This document shows positions 61,977 to 64,000 of a stretch of DNA of 64,000 nucleotides, one piece after another. How positions within the stretch are numbered: the stretch's first letter is position 1; the number at the start of each line of letters is the position of its first letter. Made by a program: the position numbers and the translations under genes. Source of the stretch: Natrinema versiforme JCM 10478 (GTDB lineage: Archaea > Halobacteriota > Halobacteria > Halobacteriales > Natrialbaceae); contig NZ_AOID01000051.1 in NCBI RefSeq assembly GCF_000337195.1, forward strand, positions 103,652-167,651. Direction: 5' to 3'. The notes beneath the pieces were generated by a model, which was not told where the DNA came from, ran no database searches, and saw only the letters and a program-made list of their open reading frames with translations.

Positions 61977-62726
61977 CTACTGGAATGATACTGACTCGAG
62001 GTCAATGCGGTTCGGTTCCGGAACCGACCCAACTCCTTCGCTCGAGACGGCGTACGTTCCGCGTTCGCCGTCGCTCTCGTCCTCGTCGCCCGAGAGCACG
62101 ATCACGCCCTTGGCGAGCAGCGGCGCGATCACACCGGCAACGACGGTGCGGGGGTCCGACAGCGGCGCGCGAACGACCACGCGGTCGTCCGCCTCGAGGC
62201 CGGTGGCTTCGACGACGCCGCGTGCGGCCTCGAGCACCGCCTCGTGGGTCACGGTCCGCTCGCCGTCGGTCAGGATTGCAGTGTCGGGGTCGATCGCCAG
62301 CGGCGGGAACGACGGGTTCTCGCTCCAGAGGCCGGCGTCGAAGTGGTGAACGTCGGGCGCGTCGGGCTCGTCCCCGTAGCCGACGCGCTGTGCCCCCCGC
62401 GGCAAGTCGTAGTCCTCGAGGGAGTCGACCGGAGCCACGAGGGTTCGAAAGTCCGCCTCGTCCGCGAGATCCGTTGGCGGATCGAATTGGGTGGTGGCCT
62501 CGAGCAGCGTCGTCCCGAAGCAGGCCAGCAGGGCGAGGGGGCCGTCGCCGACGACGCCGACGGTGACGCCCTCGCGGACGCCCGAATGGCGCAGGAAGTT
62601 GCCGGCCTTCCACGAGGTCGTACAGAGCCAGTGGTAGTCGTACTCCCGGCCCGTCGCGTCGACGAGCCCGATCCGATCGTCCCGCAGTTCCCGGGTGAGC
62701 AGGTCGTCGACCGTCCCAGCGTTCAT
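61977..62726 (-). CDS. Short AMP-binding-like protein
   Basis: 249 residues. Shares the N-terminal portion of acyl-CoA synthetase/AMP-binding proteins (GREYDYHWLCTTSWKAGNFL, through TDLADEADFRTLV) but is less than half the usual 500-600 residues, and the ATP-binding signature and C-terminal domain are missing. Either a truncated gene or a haloarchaeal short form with its own function. No partner gene seen. Start at 62726 (MNAGTVDDLL). Confidence 0.65.
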   Translation of the reverse strand: MNAGTVDDLLTRELRDDRIGLVDATGREYDYHWLCTTSWKAGNFLRHSGVREGVTVGVVGDGPLALLACFGTTLLEATTQFDPPTDLADEADFRTLVAPVDSLEDYDLPRGAQRVGYGDEPDAPDVHHFDAGLWSENPSFPPLAIDPDTAILTDGERTVTHEAVLEAARGVVEATGLEADDRVVVRAPLSDPRTVVAGVIAPLLAKGVIVLSGDEDESDGERGTYAVSSEGVGSVPEPNRIDLESVSFQ

Positions 62727-62829
62727 ACGCGAGACTGGGTCCCGGGGAAGAAAAAGGACGCCGACTCGCGTCGCCCGTCTCGCCGTCGATGCCCGCTATA
62801 CGGCGGGGTTCGGTCCTCGTCGCTCGCGA

Positions 62830-63423
62830 TCAGTCGTCCGCGGCCGCCGGCTCGGCGTGGTCGACATCGGTTCCGAGAACCTCGAGGAACTCCGCGAGCC
62901 AGTCGGGATGATCGGGCCACGCCTGCCCGGTCACGAGATTGCCGTCCCGGGTGACGCCGTCTTCCCACTCGCCGCCCGAGATGCGAACGTCCGCCTCGAG
63001 AGCCGGATAGCCGGTACAGGTCCGGCCCTCGAGCACGTCCGCGGCGGCGAGGAGCTGGACGCCGTGACACAGCGCCGCGACGGGCTTGTCTTCCGCGAAG
63101 AAGTGCCGGGTGATCTCGAGGACCTCGTCGTAGGTCCGGAGGTACTCGGGCGCGCGGCCGCCCGGGACGACCAGCGCGTCGTAGTCGGCGGGGTCGACAG
63201 CGTCGAAGTCGTGGTTCAGCTCGAAGTTATGCCCCGGTTTCTCGGTGTAGGTCTGGTCGCCCTCGAAGTCATGAATCGCGGTCGGACAGCTGTCGCCGGC
63301 CGCCTTGTCGGGACAGACGGCGTGGACCTCGTGGCCGACCATCTGGAGCGCCTGAAACGGGACCATTACCTCGTAGTCCTCGACGTAGTCGCCGGCGAGG
63401 AGCAGGATTTGGTGTGCTGGCAT
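62830..63423 (-). CDS. DJ-1/PfpI family protein
   Basis: 197 residues. Like the protein at 37758 but a different subgroup: [17 protein letters not shown] near residue 13, with Glu next to the putative substrate site, the nucleophile Cys in [15 protein letters not shown] near residue 122, and a C-terminal [12 protein letters not shown] block. Protease I/glyoxalase III-like. ATG at 63423. No partner gene. Confidence 0.85.
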   Translation of the reverse strand: MPAHQILLLAGDYVEDYEVMVPFQALQMVGHEVHAVCPDKAAGDSCPTAIHDFEGDQTYTEKPGHNFELNHDFDAVDPADYDALVVPGGRAPEYLRTYDEVLEITRHFFAEDKPVAALCHGVQLLAAADVLEGRTCTGYPALEADVRISGGEWEDGVTRDGNLVTGQAWPDHPDWLAEFLEVLGTDVDHAEPAAADD

Positions 63424-63547
63424 GGGTATTCCCGTCCGTTCATTCGGTCGCGGTGGGCATAACCGTGTTGAATGGTACCATGACCATCGGGCGGGCAGCG
63501 ACGACTCGTTCGCGCGGCGTCGATCGTCAGATGACGTTGTGTTCCCG
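63424..63547. other. Gap between DJ-1 gene and IS right end
   Basis: About 124 bases. No gene or tRNA seen. It contains the 20-base sequence that would be the omega-RNA guide (63528-63547) if the element ends at 63548. Confidence 0.4.
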
Positions 63548-63700
63548 GTGAACCGCCTCGGGGTCAAGCCCCGAAGCTTCCCGTGGTTTAGTCGGACACT
63601 CCCATCCGACCATCGGCCTGATAACCTCGGACGGTCGGGTGGGTCACGGCCGGGGCGTCCACAGCCCCCGATGCCTGCCGTCGCACCTTCCGAACAACGG
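63548..63700 (-). ncRNA. Probable omega (reRNA) and right end of the IS200/IS605 element
   Basis: On the minus strand the sequence after the TnpB stop contains a strong hairpin (CGGGG, loop CTTGA, CCCCG; 63559-63573) and the palindrome GAAGCTTC (63573-63580), ending in GGTTCAC at about 63548. This is the layout of the guide RNA of TnpB systems, which overlaps the gene's 3' end. The right end is placed at 63548 by analogy, so the guide would read CGGGAACACAACGTCATCTG just outside it. The 5' limit is approximate. Confidence 0.45.
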
Positions 63701-64000
63701 GAAGGCTGTTGAGAGCAGGCACATTCCAATCGAGTTTCTTCATGCCTTTCACAGCGATATTGACGCTTGCACCACGGTCGCTGTGGTCTTGATGAAAACA
63801 CGACCGACACTTGAACCGCTTCTTGTTGCGGTTCGCCCGTTCCGTATGCCCGCACATCGGACACCGCTGGCTCGTGTATTCGGGGTTAATCCACGCAGTC
63901 GGGATGCCTTCGAACGACGCCTTGTACGACGTATAGAATTGAAGGGCACGAAACGGGAGATGGTGCAAGCGCCGGTTCATCCGCGTGCCGTAGTCGATAC
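63588..64000 (-). CDS. IS200/IS605 TnpB (OrfB) nuclease, 3' part only (5' end outside window)
   Basis: About 137 residues are visible, the frame continuing past 64000. The C-terminal zinc ribbon has CPMC and CRSC, and the following [10 protein letters not shown] keeps the Asp of the third RuvC motif. TnpB is an RNA-guided DNA endonuclease and ancestor of Cas12; it is carried by single-strand IS elements of the IS200/IS605 group. The visible part shows no frameshift or stop, and its stop codon is at 63588. The matching right-end sequence and probable omega RNA follow (63548-63700). A TnpA transposase is not visible. Confidence 0.85.
   Translation of the reverse strand, partial: IDYGTRMNRRLHHLPFRALQFYTSYKASFEGIPTAWINPEYTSQRCPMCGHTERANRNKKRFKCRSCFHQDHSDRGASVNIAVKGMKKLDWNVPALNSLPVVRKVRRQASGAVDAPAVTHPTVRGYQADGRMGVSD

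Overview
The window is haloarchaeal chromosome. Three things point there: very high G+C with strong third-position bias, extremely acidic proteins, and marker families such as archaeal transcription factor S, twin-arginine lipoproteins, a halocyanin-type cupredoxin, KorAB ferredoxin oxidoreductase, a bacterioopsin-activator type regulator and HTH-GNAT proteins. Many genes have a TATA-like box about 25-29 bases before the start codon, as expected for leaderless haloarchaeal transcripts. The style fits the Natrialbales, but that is an inference. I saw no rRNA, tRNA or CRISPR array.

Layout. 1-6.7 kb (minus strand): a partial AlaX editing protein, an MBF1-like factor, a membrane-anchored J-protein, DNA polymerase IV, an HTH-GNAT protein, transcription factor S and an RFAP-synthase-like protein of the methanopterin pathway. 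6.9-14.7 kb: a glycosyltransferase, IlvD, a small zinc protein, RibL, a JAMM peptidase, a MaoC protein, a PQQ-propeller lipoprotein and an S1-OB-DHH RecJ-like nuclease. 14.7-17.7 kb: an A+T-rich island holding one 984-residue gene that fuses a KAP membrane P-loop NTPase, a second STAND-like NTPase and TPRs. This is the strongest candidate for an undescribed (probably defence) system. 17.7-28.9 kb: an RHH-like protein, MutY, two HTH regulators, a membrane metalloprotease, a second HTH-GNAT protein, a YchF GTPase, an amphi-Trp protein, UbiA and a ThDP enzyme. 29.1-40.8 kb: a 7TM histidine kinase, TrkH, a GlcD-like oxidase, an F420-type oxidoreductase, a DUF7344-type regulator, a quinone reductase, a DJ-1 protein, an aminotransferase and a lipoprotein. 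41-51 kb: korAB, a flavin reductase, DoxX, a lipoprotein, methylmalonyl-CoA epimerase and mutase split by a cupredoxin-sugar dehydrogenase fusion. 51-64 kb: GNAT, zinc ribbon, DICT, M48 protease and HAD genes, an aldehyde ferredoxin oxidoreductase facing a TrxR-like/ubiquitin-like pair, a Rieske-DAO fusion, a low-G+C lipoprotein gene, a short AMP-binding protein, a second DJ-1 protein and the 3' part of an IS200/IS605 TnpB with its probable omega RNA end.

Repeats. Two repeat families occur between genes. One is an 83-84 bp hairpin element with two copies, one of which overlaps a stop codon. The other is a family with conserved ends and variable interior, with three copies, two of them forming a large inverted repeat at 38.4-38.8 kb.

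How the genes work together. korAB, mce and mcm belong to central carbon metabolism (oxoacid oxidation and the propionyl/methylmalonyl-CoA route), and the AOR with its ubiquitin-like neighbour to ferredoxin-linked aldehyde oxidation and sulfur carrier chemistry. Most other genes look like housekeeping or single accessory genes rather than one long pathway cluster.
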